A stretch of 64,000 nt of DNA from Paraburkholderia sp. PGU19 (GTDB taxonomy: Bacteria; Pseudomonadota; Gammaproteobacteria; Burkholderiales; Burkholderiaceae): contig NZ_AP023179.1 in the NCBI RefSeq assembly GCF_013426915.1, forward strand, positions 1,488,001-1,552,000, written 5' to 3'. The notes under the pieces are model-generated. The model ran no database searches, was not told where the DNA came from, and saw nothing but the letters and a program-made list of their open reading frames with translations. Below are positions 32,229 through 42,642 of this stretch, in pieces (within the stretch, counting starts at the first letter, position 1; each line of letters starts with the position of its first letter). The position numbers and the translations under genes are program-made.

Positions 32229-33200
32229 ATGAAGACCACCTTTCTGGATTTCGAGCAGCCGATCGCGGAGCTCGAAGCGAAAATCGAAGAATTGCGCTTC
32301 GTGCAGGACGATTCGGCCGTCGATATTTCGGAAGAGATCGAGCGGCTGTCGAAGAAAAGCCAGCAGCTCACGAAAGATCTGTATACGAACCTGACGCCAT
32401 GGCAGGTTTCGCAGATTGCGCGTCATCCGCAGCGTCCGTACACGCAGGATTACATCAACGAACTGTTCACCGATTTCCACGAACTGCATGGCGACCGCTC
32501 GTATGCAGACGACCTGTCGATCGTCGGCGGCCTTGCGCGTTTCAATGGCCAGCCGTGCATGGTGATCGGTCATCAGAAGGGCCGCGACACAAAGGAGCGC
32601 GCGCTGCGCAACTTCGGCATGCCGCGCCCCGAAGGCTATCGCAAGGCCGAACGTCTGATGCGTCTTGCCGAGAAGTTCGGCCTGCCGCTCTTCACGTTCA
32701 TCGACACGCCGGGTGCCTATCCCGGCATCGGCGCGGAAGAGCGCGGCCAGTCCGAAGCGATCGGCCGCAACCTGTACGTGATGGCCGAGCTGAAGACGCC
32801 CATCATCTCGACGATCATCGGTGAAGGCGGTTCGGGCGGCGCGCTGGCTGTCGCCGTCGGCGATAGCGTGCTGATGCTTCAGTTCTCGACGTACTCGGTG
32901 ATTTCGCCCGAAGGCTGCGCGTCGATTCTATGGAAGAGCGCCGCAAAGGCACCCGAAGCCGCCGAAGCGCTGGGTCTGACGGCGCATCGCCTGAAGGCGC
33001 TGGGGTTGATCGACAAGATCGTCAATGAGCCGCTCGGCGGCGCGCATCGCGATCCGAAGGGCATGGCGGCCATGCTGCGCCGCGCGCTCGCAGACTCGCT
33101 GCGCCAGTTCCAGGGCATGAGCACGAACGATCTGCGTCAACGTCGCTTTGAACGCCTGATGGCTTACGGCAAGTTCAAGGAAACGACGCCGGGCGCGTAA
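32229..33200 (+). CDS. accA: Acetyl-CoA carboxylase carboxyltransferase subunit alpha
   Basis: AccA forms the carboxyltransferase of acetyl-CoA carboxylase with AccD, producing malonyl-CoA for fatty acid synthesis. The 323-residue protein starts [24 protein letters not shown]. It holds the carboxyltransferase core [27 protein letters not shown] and the [15 protein letters not shown] oxyanion region (about 200). A TTGACA at 32168 and TAGAAT at 32188 lie upstream, but with only about 14 bases between them. tilS follows after 52 bases. Confidence 0.96.
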   Translation: MKTTFLDFEQPIAELEAKIEELRFVQDDSAVDISEEIERLSKKSQQLTKDLYTNLTPWQVSQIARHPQRPYTQDYINELFTDFHELHGDRSYADDLSIVGGLARFNGQPCMVIGHQKGRDTKERALRNFGMPRPEGYRKAERLMRLAEKFGLPLFTFIDTPGAYPGIGAEERGQSEAIGRNLYVMAELKTPIISTIIGEGGSGGALAVAVGDSVLMLQFSTYSVISPEGCASILWKSAAKAPEAAEALGLTAHRLKALGLIDKIVNEPLGGAHRDPKGMAAMLRRALADSLRQFQGMSTNDLRQRRFERLMAYGKFKETTPGA

Positions 33201-33252
33201 GCCTTGCGTTCTCGTCCGAAGGCGCCTTGCGTACGATAAGCGCCGTCACACC

Positions 33253-34674
33253 GTGACTCCCTCCGCTGACACTCCCGCCGACCGCCTCGTTCTCGATGCG
33301 GTCGGCGTTGCATTTGCGGCCTTGCCCGACGATGCGCGCATCGCGATCGCGTTCAGCGGCGGCGTCGATTCGACGGTGCTGCTCGATGCCGCCGTGCGTG
33401 TCGGTGGTGCGTCGCGCTGCATCGCGTTGCATGTTCATCACGGCCTGAGCGCCAATGCCGACGAATGGCTCGACCATTGCGGCGCGTTTGCGCGCGAACG
33501 GGGCGTCGAGTTTGCGTCGCTGCATGTCGACGTGTCACGCGCGGGCGGTCTGAGCATCGAAGCCACTGCGCGCGACGCGCGTTATCGCGCGCTCGATCTG
33601 CTGTGTGCGCAGCATTGCGTGCGCACGCTGTGGCTCGCGCAGCATGCCGACGATCAGGCCGAGACCGTGCTGCTGCAACTATTGCGCGGAGCAGGGCTGG
33701 CGGGCCTGGCAGCGATGGCGCCGGAATATCTGCCGTCCGGCGCGTCTGTTGCGCGGGTGCGTCCGCTGCTGCATCTGCTGCGCGCACAACTGGAGCAATA
33801 CGCACACGCACGCGATCTGCGCTGGATCGACGATGAGTCGAACAACGAAACGCGCTACGCGCGCAACGCGCTGCGTCACGACGTACTGCCGCCGCTCGCC
33901 GTGCATTTTCCGGGCTTTCGCGACGCGCTCGCCCGCACGGCCGCGCACGCGGCTTCGGCGCAGCGTCTGCTCGACGAGCTTGCTCGCATCGATCTGCAAG
34001 CGGCGTGTGGCGAAGAAGAGGGCGCGTTGTCGCGCGACGCGCTGCTCGCGCTCGACGACGATCGTGCGGCGAATCTGCTGCGTTACTGGATGCGCACGCT
34101 CGGCTTGCCCGCTGCATCGACCGCACGTCTGACGGACGCGCTGCGCCAGTTGCGCGCGATTGGCGACGCGCACAGCTTGCGGGTCGATCATGCGGGCCAG
34201 GCGTTGCGCAGCTATCGCGGGCAAGTCTATTGGGAAGCCGGCGACAGCGCCGATCCCGCCGACGAAACAGCACTCGTCGAACGCGCCGAAAGCGTGCTCG
34301 TATGGCAAGGGCAGAGCGTGTGGCGTTTACCGCAGTGGCGCGGCACGTTCGTATTCAGCGAGGCGAGCGCCGACGACGCGCCCGATGCGATTCCCGCCGA
34401 TGCGCTCACGCGCGCGCCGCTCGTCGCGCGCTCGCGCCGCGGCGGCGAACGGATGCGCTGTGTTGCGAATGGCCCGAGCCGCACGTTGAAGAATCTCTTT
34501 CAGGAGCGCGGCGTGCCGTCGTGGAAGCGCGATGTGCCGTTGCTTTTTGCCGGCGACGCACTGCTGTTCGTGCCGCTGATCGGCGTGAACCGCGCCGCGT
34601 CCGACGACCCGGCGCAGCACGCAAGCGCGCGTTACATACGGATCGCCTGGCGCGAGGATCTGACGCTCGCGTGA
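33253..34674 (+). CDS. tilS: tRNA(Ile)-lysidine synthase TilS
   Basis: TilS adds lysine to C34 of the CAT-anticodon tRNA-Ile so it reads AUA codons. The PP-loop FSGGVDSTVLLDAA (SGGVDS) lies near residue 35, and downstream come LWLAQHADDQAETVLLQLLRG near 128 and the C-terminal domain ending GPSRTLKNLFQERGVPSWKRD. The start is GTG at 33253. The total of 473 residues is within the family range. It probably shares a transcript with accA. Confidence 0.92.
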   Translation: MTPSADTPADRLVLDAVGVAFAALPDDARIAIAFSGGVDSTVLLDAAVRVGGASRCIALHVHHGLSANADEWLDHCGAFARERGVEFASLHVDVSRAGGLSIEATARDARYRALDLLCAQHCVRTLWLAQHADDQAETVLLQLLRGAGLAGLAAMAPEYLPSGASVARVRPLLHLLRAQLEQYAHARDLRWIDDESNNETRYARNALRHDVLPPLAVHFPGFRDALARTAAHAASAQRLLDELARIDLQAACGEEEGALSRDALLALDDDRAANLLRYWMRTLGLPAASTARLTDALRQLRAIGDAHSLRVDHAGQALRSYRGQVYWEAGDSADPADETALVERAESVLVWQGQSVWRLPQWRGTFVFSEASADDAPDAIPADALTRAPLVARSRRGGERMRCVANGPSRTLKNLFQERGVPSWKRDVPLLFAGDALLFVPLIGVNRAASDDPAQHASARYIRIAWREDLTLA

Positions 34675-35127
34675 CGTTCGTAACGTCCGCGGCCGGCGCC
34701 CGACCGGCCGGACGGCCATTGTCATGCGCGCGCAACAATTGCCGCAAATCCTTCTACGACAAGCATTTGCAACGGCTTTTGCCTGGATTGCGGCTTGTCT
34801 TTTTATTGCCGATCAGGTAGGGTAACTTGTTTGCCCGACTCGCTTTTTGTCGTGTTGCCTGGCTGTTCTTATGCGGACGTCCGGGGCGCGCTCCAAGCCG
34901 TTAGCCACCCCGTTAGCGTCCGTCAGCCCTGTTTACCGGCAGGTTTCGGCAGGGCCGGAAAAAGCAAACCCGGCAAATCCGCGCGTACCCTACGCTCGCT
35001 GCATCTGCGCCGCCACACTGCGCCGTCGTTCCCGAACGTTGTGCCCTGTGCTTTCTTTGTGTGGCCGCTCCAGCGCGCCCGGCGCGCGCCGGTTGGCGTA
35101 TCAGTTTCCCTTCAGTTCAGAACGACA
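34675..35127. other. Long leader or intergenic region upstream of lysC
   Basis: About 450 bases. The lysC frame stays open without stop back to about 34795, but the extra residues (Cys, Ser and Arg-rich, no codon bias) do not resemble aspartokinase, so the extension is rejected. No known lysine riboswitch motif or terminator-like hairpin is obvious. Promoter not located. Confidence 0.55.
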
Positions 35128-36378
35128 ATGGCACTCATCGTACATAAATACGGCGGCACATCGATGGGCTCGGTCGAGCGCATCAAGAACGTCGCGAAGC
35201 GCGTCGCGAAATGGCACAAGGCAGGCCACAAGATGGTCGTCGTGCCTTCGGCGATGTCCGGCGAAACGAACCGTCTGCTGGGTCTCGCGAAAGAGATTTC
35301 GCCCCAGCCCAGCCCGCGCGAACTCGACATGATCGCGTCGACGGGCGAACAGGTCAGCGTCGGCCTGCTGTCCATCGCGCTGCATGACGCAGGCGTTGAT
35401 GCCGTCAGCTACACCGGCTGGCAAGTGCCCGTCAAAACGGATAGCGCTTTCACGAAAGCGCGCATCAGCGACATCGACGGCGATCGCGTGCTGCGCGATC
35501 TCGACGAAGGCAAGGTCGTCGTCATCACGGGCTTCCAGGGCATCGACCCCGAAGGCCACATCACGACGCTCGGCCGCGGCGGTTCGGACACGTCGGCTGT
35601 CGCGGTGGCCGCGGCGCTGAAAGCGGACGAATGCCTGATCTACACGGACGTCGACGGTGTCTACACGACGGACCCGCGCGTGGTCGAAGAAGCGCGCCGT
35701 CTGGATCGCGTGACGTTCGAGGAAATGCTGGAAATGGCCAGCCTCGGTTCGAAGGTGCTGCAGATCCGCTCGGTGGAATTCGCCGGCAAATATCAGGTGA
35801 AGACGCGCGTGCTGTCCAGCCTGACCGATCCGCTGATGTCGCTCGACGAAGAAATGAAGTCGGGCACCCTGATTACTTTTGAAGAAGACGAAACCATGGA
35901 AAAAGCAGTCATCTCGGGAATCGCGTTTCAGCGTGACGAAGCCCGTATCGCCGTGATGGGTGTGCCCGACAAGCCGGGCATCGCATATCAGATCCTCGGC
36001 CCCGTCGCCGACGCGAATATCGATGTCGACATGATCATCCAGAACCAGAGCGTCGAAGGCAAAACGGCGTTCACGTTCACGGTCGGTCGCGGCGATTATC
36101 AACGCGCCATGGAGATCCTCACGAACCAGGTCAAGGGTCACGTGAACGCGGAACAGGTGCTGGGCGATCCGAAGGTGTCGAAGGTGTCGGTGGTCGGCGT
36201 CGGCATGCGTTCGCACGTGGGTATCGCGAGCAAGATGTTCCGCACGCTGTCGGAAGAGGGCATCAACATCCAGATGATCTCCACGTCGGAGATCAAGATC
36301 TCGGTGCTGATCGACGAGAAGTACATGGAGCTCGCCGTGCGCGCGCTTCATAAGGCGTTCGAACTCGACCAGGCGTGA
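35128..36378 (+). CDS. lysC: Aspartate kinase
   Basis: Aspartokinase phosphorylates aspartate, the entry to lysine, threonine and methionine synthesis. The 416-residue protein starts MALIVHKYGGTSMGSVERI (KYGGTS signature). It contains ATP-site residues TLGRGGSDTSAVAVAAAL near 155 and two C-terminal ACT regulatory domains (AVISGIAFQRDEARIAVMGVPDKPGIAYQIL and VSKVSVVGVGMRSHVGIASKMF). Length and ACT pair fit the lysine/threonine-inhibited single-function type; actual feedback behaviour is inference. Confidence 0.95.
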   Translation: MALIVHKYGGTSMGSVERIKNVAKRVAKWHKAGHKMVVVPSAMSGETNRLLGLAKEISPQPSPRELDMIASTGEQVSVGLLSIALHDAGVDAVSYTGWQVPVKTDSAFTKARISDIDGDRVLRDLDEGKVVVITGFQGIDPEGHITTLGRGGSDTSAVAVAAALKADECLIYTDVDGVYTTDPRVVEEARRLDRVTFEEMLEMASLGSKVLQIRSVEFAGKYQVKTRVLSSLTDPLMSLDEEMKSGTLITFEEDETMEKAVISGIAFQRDEARIAVMGVPDKPGIAYQILGPVADANIDVDMIIQNQSVEGKTAFTFTVGRGDYQRAMEILTNQVKGHVNAEQVLGDPKVSKVSVVGVGMRSHVGIASKMFRTLSEEGINIQMISTSEIKISVLIDEKYMELAVRALHKAFELDQA

Positions 36379-36464
36379 TGTCCGCGCAGTACCTGTTTGC
36401 TTCGGTGAAAGGCATCTGCGTAAAAGCTTGTGTGCGATAAAGCGCGGTAAAAGGGCAGGTCAAG

Positions 36465-36489
36465 GAAGTGACATTCCGAAGTGACATTC
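36465..36489. repeat. Short tandem repeat upstream of tRNA-Ser
   Basis: Two copies of gaagtgacattc separated by one base, 38 bases upstream of the tRNA-Ser promoter -35. It could be a protein site or chance. Confidence 0.6.
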
Positions 36490-36526
36490 GATCGACACTT
36501 CAGGCACAAAAAGTGTGAAGTAGAAA

Positions 36527-36555
36527 TTGACCGCTGCCTCGTAACCCGCTATTAT
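36527..36555 (+). promoter_or_regulatory. Sigma-70 promoter of tRNA-Ser
   Basis: TTGACC and TATTAT separated by exactly 17 bases. The -10 ends 43 bases before the tRNA gene. Confidence 0.8.
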
Positions 36556-36598
36556 CTTGGCTTCGTTGCGCTGCCTCCCTGGCGCAAGCGAAAGTTTG

Positions 36599-36692
36599 GG
36601 AGACGTGGCCGAGAGGTCGAAGGCACTCCCCTGCTAAGGGAGCATCTGGGCCAAAACCTGGATCGAGGGTTCGAATCCCTCCGTCTCCGCCA
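36599..36692 (+). tRNA. tRNA-Ser (GCT anticodon)
   Basis: A class II tRNA of 94 bases with encoded CCA. The acceptor stem GGAGACG pairs with CGTCTCC. The anticodon loop ctgctaa between CTCCC and GGGAG gives anticodon GCT (reads AGC/AGU). A long variable arm follows, and the T-arm has the standard GGTTCGAATCC. Confidence 0.97.
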
Positions 36693-36705
36693 GAAATGGC
36701 GGTGG

Positions 36706-36747
36706 AACCCCGTAGAGCTGCGGCTCTGCGGGGTTTTGTTTTTTTCG
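36706..36747 (+). terminator. Terminator of the tRNA-Ser transcript
   Basis: A 13-bp stem with one mismatch (aaccccgtagagc / gctctgcggggtt) and loop tgcg, followed by ttgttttttt, starting 14 bases after the tRNA end. Confidence 0.9.
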
Positions 36748-37134
36748 CGCCTGTTTCATGTGTCTCCGTGATTAACTCCGCGCAGTCTCAACTTTTCATT
36801 CCCGGGTCCGTAAACATCGGTATTGGTGAATTGCGTTCGCGATGAATGCGGCATTCAAGCGATTCATGCGGGATATCTTTTTGCCTGGGATAACCAAACG
36901 AACTGCCTTCGGTTTGCGAATCGCAAAAAACCCCGCGAAACGTGCGTGCGCGCAACAGTGGAAGCGCTGGGCATATCACCAAATGCAGTCGCGTGTAACA
37001 GGACGTTACGAAGCGCTTTGCGACGCGAAGTTATGCATCAGTTATTACAAAGTTGAAATACGCGTTAAGCGTCGCTTTGTTATATTCGAATCAAGCAGTC
37101 GATAAACACAACTCCCGCAAAGAAAGGTGAAACC
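36748..37134. other. Intergenic region before the small exported protein
   Basis: About 390 bases, more AT-rich than the surroundings, especially 36850-37130. Short open frames are present but have no ribosome site or codon bias. A TATATT near 37081 may be the -10 for the downstream gene. Nothing else recognised. Confidence 0.5.
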
Positions 37135-37494
37135 ATGAAGTCCACGCGTCTTATCCCGTTGATCGCTGGCGTGCTCGCGATCGGCGCGTCGAGTGCAGCG
37201 ATGGCTGGGGGACTGAACGTCGGTGTCAACATCGGTATTCCCGCTCCCGTCTACGTCGCGCCGGCGCCTGTGTATGCACCGCCGCCGCCGCCCCCGCCGC
37301 CCGTCGTGTACCAGCCGTATCAGCCGGTGCCCGTCGTCGCTGGGCCCGCCATCGTGATCGGCTGGCATGGCGATCGTTACTGGGATGGCCGCCGCTACTG
37401 GGGCCGCGACGACTACTATCGCCATCACGGCGGCTACGATCATGGCCATGGTCACGATCACTGGGACAACGGCCGTCACAACGGCTGGCATTGA
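37135..37494 (+). CDS. Small exported Pro/His/Tyr-rich protein
   Basis: A 119-residue protein of unknown function. A clear signal peptide (MKSTRLIPLIAGVLAIGASSAAMA) is followed by a short Gly/Val stretch and Pro-rich repeats (APVYVAPAPVYAPPPPPPPP). A Trp/Tyr/Arg segment (GWHGDRYWDGRRYWGRDDYY) and a His/Gly-rich tail with about ten His come next. The RYWDG-type motif recurs in small exported Burkholderia proteins. The His tail suggests metal binding, which is inference. It is flanked by terminators, so a single-gene transcript. Confidence 0.8.
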   Translation: MKSTRLIPLIAGVLAIGASSAAMAGGLNVGVNIGIPAPVYVAPAPVYAPPPPPPPPVVYQPYQPVPVVAGPAIVIGWHGDRYWDGRRYWGRDDYYRHHGGYDHGHGHDHWDNGRHNGWH

Positions 37495-37521
37495 TCCCGC
37501 GCTGCGTCGCATGCGCCCAAC

Positions 37522-37550
37522 AAAAAACCGCCCCAAGGGGCGGTTTTTTT
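37522..37550. terminator. Bidirectional terminator between small exported protein and fabI
   Basis: A near-perfect hairpin (aaaaaaccgccc / gggcggtttttt) with A-run on the left and T-run on the right, placed between the convergent genes so it can stop transcription from either side. Confidence 0.9.
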
Positions 37551-37598
37551 ATCTGGTTGCACGCGCAACGACGCGTGCAATCACGAAATCGCGTGCGC

Positions 37599-38390
37599 TT
37601 ACTCGGCGACGGCGGCCATCCCGCCGACCACGGCGCTGAAGCCGCTATCGACATGCATGATCTCAGCCGTCACGCCGGAAGCGAGGTCCGACATCAGGAA
37701 TGCCGCTGCATTGCCGACCTGTTCGATCGTGACATTGCGCTTGAGCGGCGCATTGCCCTCGACGAAATCCAGAATCTTGCCGAAGCCCTTGATGCCGCTT
37801 GCCGCGAGCGTCTTGATCGGGCCTGCCGAAATGCCGTTCACGCGAATGCCCTTGCCGCCCAGCGACACGGCGAGATAACGCACGCTCGCTTCGAGCGATG
37901 CCTTCGCGAGGCCCATCGTGTTGTAGTTCGGAATGGCTTTTTCCGCGCCGAGGTACGACAGCGTGAGCAGCGCTGCGTCGTTCGACAGCATCGGCAACGC
38001 GGCCTTCGCGAGAGCGGGGAAGCTGTATGCCGAGATGTCGTGCGCAATGCGGAAATTTTCGCGCGTCATGCCGTCGAGGAAGTCGCCGGCGATCGCTTCG
38101 CGCGGCGCGAAGCCGATCGAATGAACGAGACCGTCGAGGCTGTCCCAGTGTGCTTTCAGCGAAGTGAACAGTGCTTCGATTTGCGCATCGTCGGCGACGT
38201 CGCACGGGAAGATCAGATTGCTGCCGAATTCGTTCGCGAACTCGGTGATGCGATCCTTGAAGCGGTCGCCGACATACGTGAACGCGAGTTCTGCGCCTTC
38301 GCGCTTGCAGGCTTGCGCGATACCGTACGCGATCGAACGGTTCGACAGCAGGCCCGTCAGCAAGATTCGTTTACCAGCGAGGATGCCCAT
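37599..38390 (-). CDS. fabI: Enoyl-[acyl-carrier-protein] reductase FabI
   Basis: FabI reduces enoyl-ACP with NADH in each cycle of fatty acid elongation and is the triclosan target. The 263-residue protein starts [23 protein letters not shown]. The catalytic Tyr and Lys are in [13 protein letters not shown] near residue 156 (Y-x6-K), and [18 protein letters not shown] is near 190. The ATG at 38390 is chosen; a longer frame upstream covers the divergent yejA promoter region and does not resemble FabI. Confidence 0.96.
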   Translation of the reverse strand: MGILAGKRILLTGLLSNRSIAYGIAQACKREGAELAFTYVGDRFKDRITEFANEFGSNLIFPCDVADDAQIEALFTSLKAHWDSLDGLVHSIGFAPREAIAGDFLDGMTRENFRIAHDISAYSFPALAKAALPMLSNDAALLTLSYLGAEKAIPNYNTMGLAKASLEASVRYLAVSLGGKGIRVNGISAGPIKTLAASGIKGFGKILDFVEGNAPLKRNVTIEQVGNAAAFLMSDLASGVTAEIMHVDSGFSAVVGGMAAVAE

Positions 38391-38499
38391 GGATTCTCCT
38401 AATGAGGTCAGTGCGCCGCGATGACAGAGTGCGGGAACGCGCGGGATTTTGGGTAGAATTCTCTCACATTGCAACTGCCCACCGACCAACAAGGCACCT

Positions 38500-40446
38500 A
38501 TGACCGCAGGCACGCGACGGGTTGAAGCGCCGCGCCCGAGATGGCGCACTCTGATTCGTCCGCTGTTGCGTCCGTTGTTGCGTCCGGCGTTGCGTGTGCG
38601 TTGCAAGGCGATGCCGCGCGTCGTGCTCGCCGTATGCGTCGGCTCGCTGACCGGCTTGTCGCCCGTGACGGCGCAGTACGCGCAGGCCGCGTATGCGATC
38701 GCGCAGTACGGCAACCCGAAGTATCCGCCCGACTTCAAGCACTTCGACTACGTCAATCCCGACGCGCCGCGCGGCGGCACGCTGGTGCTCGCCAATCCCG
38801 ACCGCTCGACGAGTTTCGACAAGTTCAATCCATTCACGATGCGCGGCAACGCGGCGCCTGGCATCGGCCTGTTGTTCGAGAGCCTGACGACGGGCAGCGC
38901 CGACGAAGTCGCGTCCGCCTACGGTCTGCTGGCCGACGACATCGCCGTCGCGCCGGACCGTCTGTCCACGACTTTCCACATCAATCCGCGCGCGCGCTTT
39001 TCGAACGGCGACCCGGTCACGGCCGAGGACGTGAAGTTCTCGTTCGATACCTTGAAGAGCCCGCAGGCCGCGCCGCAATTCGCCGCATATTTCGCGGAGA
39101 TCACGCGCGTCGTGATCGTCGATCCGGCAACGGTGCGCTTCGAATTCAAGCAGCACGATCGCGAATTGCCATTGCTCGCGGGCGGCATGCCCGTGTTCTC
39201 GCGCAAGTGGGGCATGAAGCCGGACGGCAGCCGCACGGCGTTCGATCAGCTTGCGTTCGAAAAACCGCTCGGCAGTGGTCCGTATCTGATCGAGAGCTAC
39301 GACAACGGTCGCACGATCACCTACAAGCGCGACCCGAAGTACTGGGGCGACAAGCTGCCCGTGCGCGTCGGCATGTATAACTTCGAGCGCATCAACTACA
39401 AGCTGTATTCGGATGGGACTGCGCGTCTCGAAGCGTTCAAGGCGGGTGAATACGATGCGCTCGTCGAGTACGTCGCGCGCAACTGGGTGCGCCGCGACGT
39501 CGGCAAGAAGTTCGACAGCGGTGAGCTGATCAAGCGCGAGTTTCCGCAACATAACGGCACGGGGATGCAGGGCTTCATCCTCAACCAGCGCCGGCCGCTT
39601 TTCTCCGACGTGCGCGTGCGCAAGGCGCTCGATCTCGCGCTCGACTTCCAGTGGCTCAACCGGCAACTCTTCTACAGCCAGTACAAGCGGATCGACAGCT
39701 ACTTCGTCAATACGGATCTGCAAGCCAAAGGCTCACCTTCGCCAGGCGAACTGAAACTGCTCGAACCATGGCGCGCACAGCTCGAGCCAGGCGTGTTCGG
39801 CGTGCCGCCGAAGCAACCCGACACGGACCCGCCCGGTTCGCTGCGCGCGAATCTGCTCGAAGCGCGCGCGCTGCTCGCGCAGGCTGGCTGGACGTATCGC
39901 GATGGCGCGCTGCGCAACGCGAAGGGCGAGCCGTTCGCGTTCGAGATACTCGACGACTCGGGGTCGTCGGCCACGTTCGACCCGGTCTACGCCACCTATA
40001 TCCGCAATCTGAAGAAGCTCGGTATCGATGCGCGTACGCGGACGGCGGATTTCGCGGTGTATCAGAAGCGCCTCGACGCGTTCGACTTCGACGTCACGAC
40101 CATCCGTTTTCCCGACGTGCAGGTGCCGGGCGCGGACATGATCGACCGGTTCGGCAGCAAGGCGGCGGGCGAGCCGGGCTCGGGCAATCTGATCGGGCTG
40201 AAGTCGCCCGCCGTCGATGCGATCCTGCGCGCGCTGGTCGGCGCGCAGACCCGCGAGCAACTCGTCGATGCCACTCACGCGCTCGATCGTGTGCTGATCA
40301 ACGGCTACTACATGGTCCCGCACTGGTACAGCGCGACGCATCGCGTGGCGTTCAAGCGCGGCATGGCGTGGCCGTCGACCTTGCCGCTGTACTATACGGC
40401 GGAAGGATGGATCACCTCGATGTGGTGGTTCGCCACGCCGCAATGA
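38500..40446 (+). CDS. yejA: YejA-type peptide-binding protein (SBP family 5)
   Basis: The periplasmic binding component of the YejABEF importer, which takes up oligopeptides and, in E. coli, microcin C. The 648-residue product has a long basic N-terminal region, then a hydrophobic export segment ([21 protein letters not shown], about 38-60) and the mature start [30 protein letters not shown] characteristic of YejA. A later start at the second Met near 38611 would give a shorter signal. It begins the four-gene operon. Confidence 0.9.
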   Translation: MTAGTRRVEAPRPRWRTLIRPLLRPLLRPALRVRCKAMPRVVLAVCVGSLTGLSPVTAQYAQAAYAIAQYGNPKYPPDFKHFDYVNPDAPRGGTLVLANPDRSTSFDKFNPFTMRGNAAPGIGLLFESLTTGSADEVASAYGLLADDIAVAPDRLSTTFHINPRARFSNGDPVTAEDVKFSFDTLKSPQAAPQFAAYFAEITRVVIVDPATVRFEFKQHDRELPLLAGGMPVFSRKWGMKPDGSRTAFDQLAFEKPLGSGPYLIESYDNGRTITYKRDPKYWGDKLPVRVGMYNFERINYKLYSDGTARLEAFKAGEYDALVEYVARNWVRRDVGKKFDSGELIKREFPQHNGTGMQGFILNQRRPLFSDVRVRKALDLALDFQWLNRQLFYSQYKRIDSYFVNTDLQAKGSPSPGELKLLEPWRAQLEPGVFGVPPKQPDTDPPGSLRANLLEARALLAQAGWTYRDGALRNAKGEPFAFEILDDSGSSATFDPVYATYIRNLKKLGIDARTRTADFAVYQKRLDAFDFDVTTIRFPDVQVPGADMIDRFGSKAAGEPGSGNLIGLKSPAVDAILRALVGAQTREQLVDATHALDRVLINGYYMVPHWYSATHRVAFKRGMAWPSTLPLYYTAEGWITSMWWFATPQ

Positions 40447-40496
40447 GCGCGCTGATCGCGTACCCCATCATGCACTTTTGATTCTGGACGGCCGCC

Positions 40497-41537
40497 ATGT
40501 GGAGCTACATCCTCAAACGTCTGCTATTGATGATCCCGACGTTGATCGGCGTCCTCACGCTGACTTTCGTCGTGATCCAGTTCGTGCCAGGCGGACCCGT
40601 CGAGCAGGCGGTGCACGAGCTGCGGCGCAGTACCGCCGAAGGCGGCACGCCGTTCGGGCTGCGCGCGCATAGCGGCGTCGATGCGCAGCAGATCGCGCAA
40701 CTCAAGGCGTTGTACGGCTTCGACAAACCGCCGCTCGAACGCTACTGGCTGATGCTCAAGCGCTTCTCTCACTTCGATCTTGGACAAAGTTATTTCCGGC
40801 ATCAAAGCGTGTGGTCGCTGATTGTGTCGAAGCTGCCTGTGTCGATCAGCATCGGGCTATGGACGTTCTTCCTCACGTATTTGATATCGGTGCCGCTCGG
40901 TATTGCGAAGGCGGTGCGCAACGGCTCGCGTTTCGACGTCGCGACGAGCCTCGTCGTGCTGGTCGGTTACGCGATTCCCGGCTTCGTGCTCGGCGTGCTG
41001 CTGCTCGTGCTGTTCGGCGGCGGCTCATTCCTGCAGCTGTTCCCGCTGCGCAATCTCACATCCGACAACTGGGATCAGCTGAGTTTCTTCGGCAAGATTC
41101 TCGATTACCTGTGGCACATCACGCTGCCGATCGTCGCGTCGGTTGTGGGCAGCTTTGCGGTTGTAACGATGCTGACCAAGAACGCGTTCCTCGACGAAAT
41201 CCGCAAGCAATACGTGCTGACCGCGCGCGCGAAAGGGCTGTCCGAGCGCCGCGTGCTGTGGAAGCACGTGTTCCGCAATGCGTTGCTGCCGTTGATCGTC
41301 GGTTTTCCGGCCGCGTTCATCGGCGCGTTCTTCACGGGCAGCCTGCTGATCGAAACGCTGTTCTCGCTCGACGGGCTCGGGCTGCTGTCATATGAGTCGG
41401 TGGTGCGGCGCGATTATCCCGTCGTGCTCGGCACGCTCTATCTCTTCACATTGATCGGGCTCGCGACCAAGCTCGTCTCCGATCTCTGCTATGTGTGGGT
41501 CGATCCACGCATTCAATTCGAACAACTGGAGCGCTGA
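40497..41537 (+). CDS. yejB: ABC transporter permease YejB
   Basis: A 346-residue inner-membrane permease. Start MWSYILKRLLLMIPTLIGVLTLTFVVIQFVPGGP is the classic DppB-type first segment with the GGP loop. The cytoplasmic EAA loop (DEIRKQYVLTARAKGLSERRVLWKHVFRNALLPLI, about 237-271) contacts the ATPase. A long insert between segments 1 and 2 is typical of YejB. It is 50 bases after yejA. Confidence 0.93.
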   Translation: MWSYILKRLLLMIPTLIGVLTLTFVVIQFVPGGPVEQAVHELRRSTAEGGTPFGLRAHSGVDAQQIAQLKALYGFDKPPLERYWLMLKRFSHFDLGQSYFRHQSVWSLIVSKLPVSISIGLWTFFLTYLISVPLGIAKAVRNGSRFDVATSLVVLVGYAIPGFVLGVLLLVLFGGGSFLQLFPLRNLTSDNWDQLSFFGKILDYLWHITLPIVASVVGSFAVVTMLTKNAFLDEIRKQYVLTARAKGLSERRVLWKHVFRNALLPLIVGFPAAFIGAFFTGSLLIETLFSLDGLGLLSYESVVRRDYPVVLGTLYLFTLIGLATKLVSDLCYVWVDPRIQFEQLER

Positions 41538-41538
41538 T

Positions 41539-42642
41539 TTGAGCCGCGTTCGTACAGATGCCGAAGTGTCGCGCGCGCAGCCGGTGCGCGCGTTCGTGTC
41601 GCCGTCGCCTGCGCGCCGTGTGTGGCTGCGTTTCCGTCAGCAGCGACTGGGCTACTGGAGCCTGATCGTGTTCGTCGTCGCGTTCGCGGCGAGCCTTGCC
41701 GCGCCGCTGTGGTCGAACGACAAGCCGGTCGTCGTGCGCTACGACGGCCACTACTATTTCCCGCTCGTGAAGGACTACGCGGAGACGACCTTCGGCGGTG
41801 ACTTCCCGACGCCCGCCGATTACCTCGATCCGTACGTCAAGCAGCGCCTCGACGCGCCGGGCAACTTCGTGATCTATCCGCTGAACCGGTACTACTACGA
41901 CACGCTCAACTATTTCTCGAAGCGGCCGAATCCGGCGCCGCCTTCGCGCGACAACTGGCTGGGCACCGACGACCGCGGCCGCGACCTGTTCGCGCGGCTG
42001 GTGTATGGCTTTCGCGTGTCGGTGGAGTTCGCGCTGGTGCTGACCTTTATCGGCACCGTGCTCGGCGTGCTGGCGGGTGCCGTGCAGGGTTACTTCGGCG
42101 GCAAGACGGACATCTTCGGGCAACGTCTGATCGAAATCTGGAGCGCGATGCCGGAGCTGTATCTGCTGATCATCTTTGCCTCGATTTTCGAGCCGGGCTT
42201 TATTCTGCTGATCGTGTTGTTATCGCTGTTCGGCTGGATTGGACTTGCCGACTACGTGCGCGCCGAGTTTCTGCGCAACCGGCAACAGGACTACGTGCGC
42301 GCCGCGCGAGCGATGGGCTTGTCGAACTGGCAGATCATCTGGCGACACGTGTTGCCCAATAGCCTGACGCCTGTCATCACGTTCCTGCCGTTCCGGATGA
42401 GCGGCGCGATCCTCGCGCTGACGAGCCTCGATTTTCTCGGTCTCGGCGTCCCGCCGCCGACGCCCAGCCTCGGCGAACTGCTCGCGCAAGGCAAGGCGAA
42501 TCTCGATGCGTGGTGGATCTCCATGTGGACTTTCGGCGTGCTGGTCGTGACGCTGCTGCTGTTGACGTTCATGGGCGACGCGCTGCGCAACGCGCTCGAC
42601 ACGCGTATCTCCGACGCGATGAAGGCGGGAGGCAACCAGTGA
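41539..42642 (+). CDS. yejE: ABC transporter permease YejE
   Basis: A 367-residue DppC-type permease. It begins with TTG at 41539, one base after the yejB stop, so translation is coupled. The N-terminal segment LRFRQQRLGYWSLIVFVVAFAASLAAPL is followed by a large periplasmic insert, then NWLGTDDRGRDLFARLVYGFRVS and the EAA loop RNRQQDYVRAARAMGLSNWQIIWRHVLPNSLTPVI near 250-284. The end overlaps the yejF start by four bases (GTGA). Confidence 0.92.
   Translation: MSRVRTDAEVSRAQPVRAFVSPSPARRVWLRFRQQRLGYWSLIVFVVAFAASLAAPLWSNDKPVVVRYDGHYYFPLVKDYAETTFGGDFPTPADYLDPYVKQRLDAPGNFVIYPLNRYYYDTLNYFSKRPNPAPPSRDNWLGTDDRGRDLFARLVYGFRVSVEFALVLTFIGTVLGVLAGAVQGYFGGKTDIFGQRLIEIWSAMPELYLLIIFASIFEPGFILLIVLLSLFGWIGLADYVRAEFLRNRQQDYVRAARAMGLSNWQIIWRHVLPNSLTPVITFLPFRMSGAILALTSLDFLGLGVPPPTPSLGELLAQGKANLDAWWISMWTFGVLVVTLLLLTFMGDALRNALDTRISDAMKAGGNQ

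Noticed and set aside
34795..35127. In-frame extension of lysC upstream of 35128
   Set aside because: The added residues have no similarity to aspartokinase and no codon bias; the family begins MALIVHKYGGTS.
36823..37105. Short overlapping frames downstream of tRNA-Ser
   Set aside because: No ribosome site or codon bias; AT-rich intergenic region.
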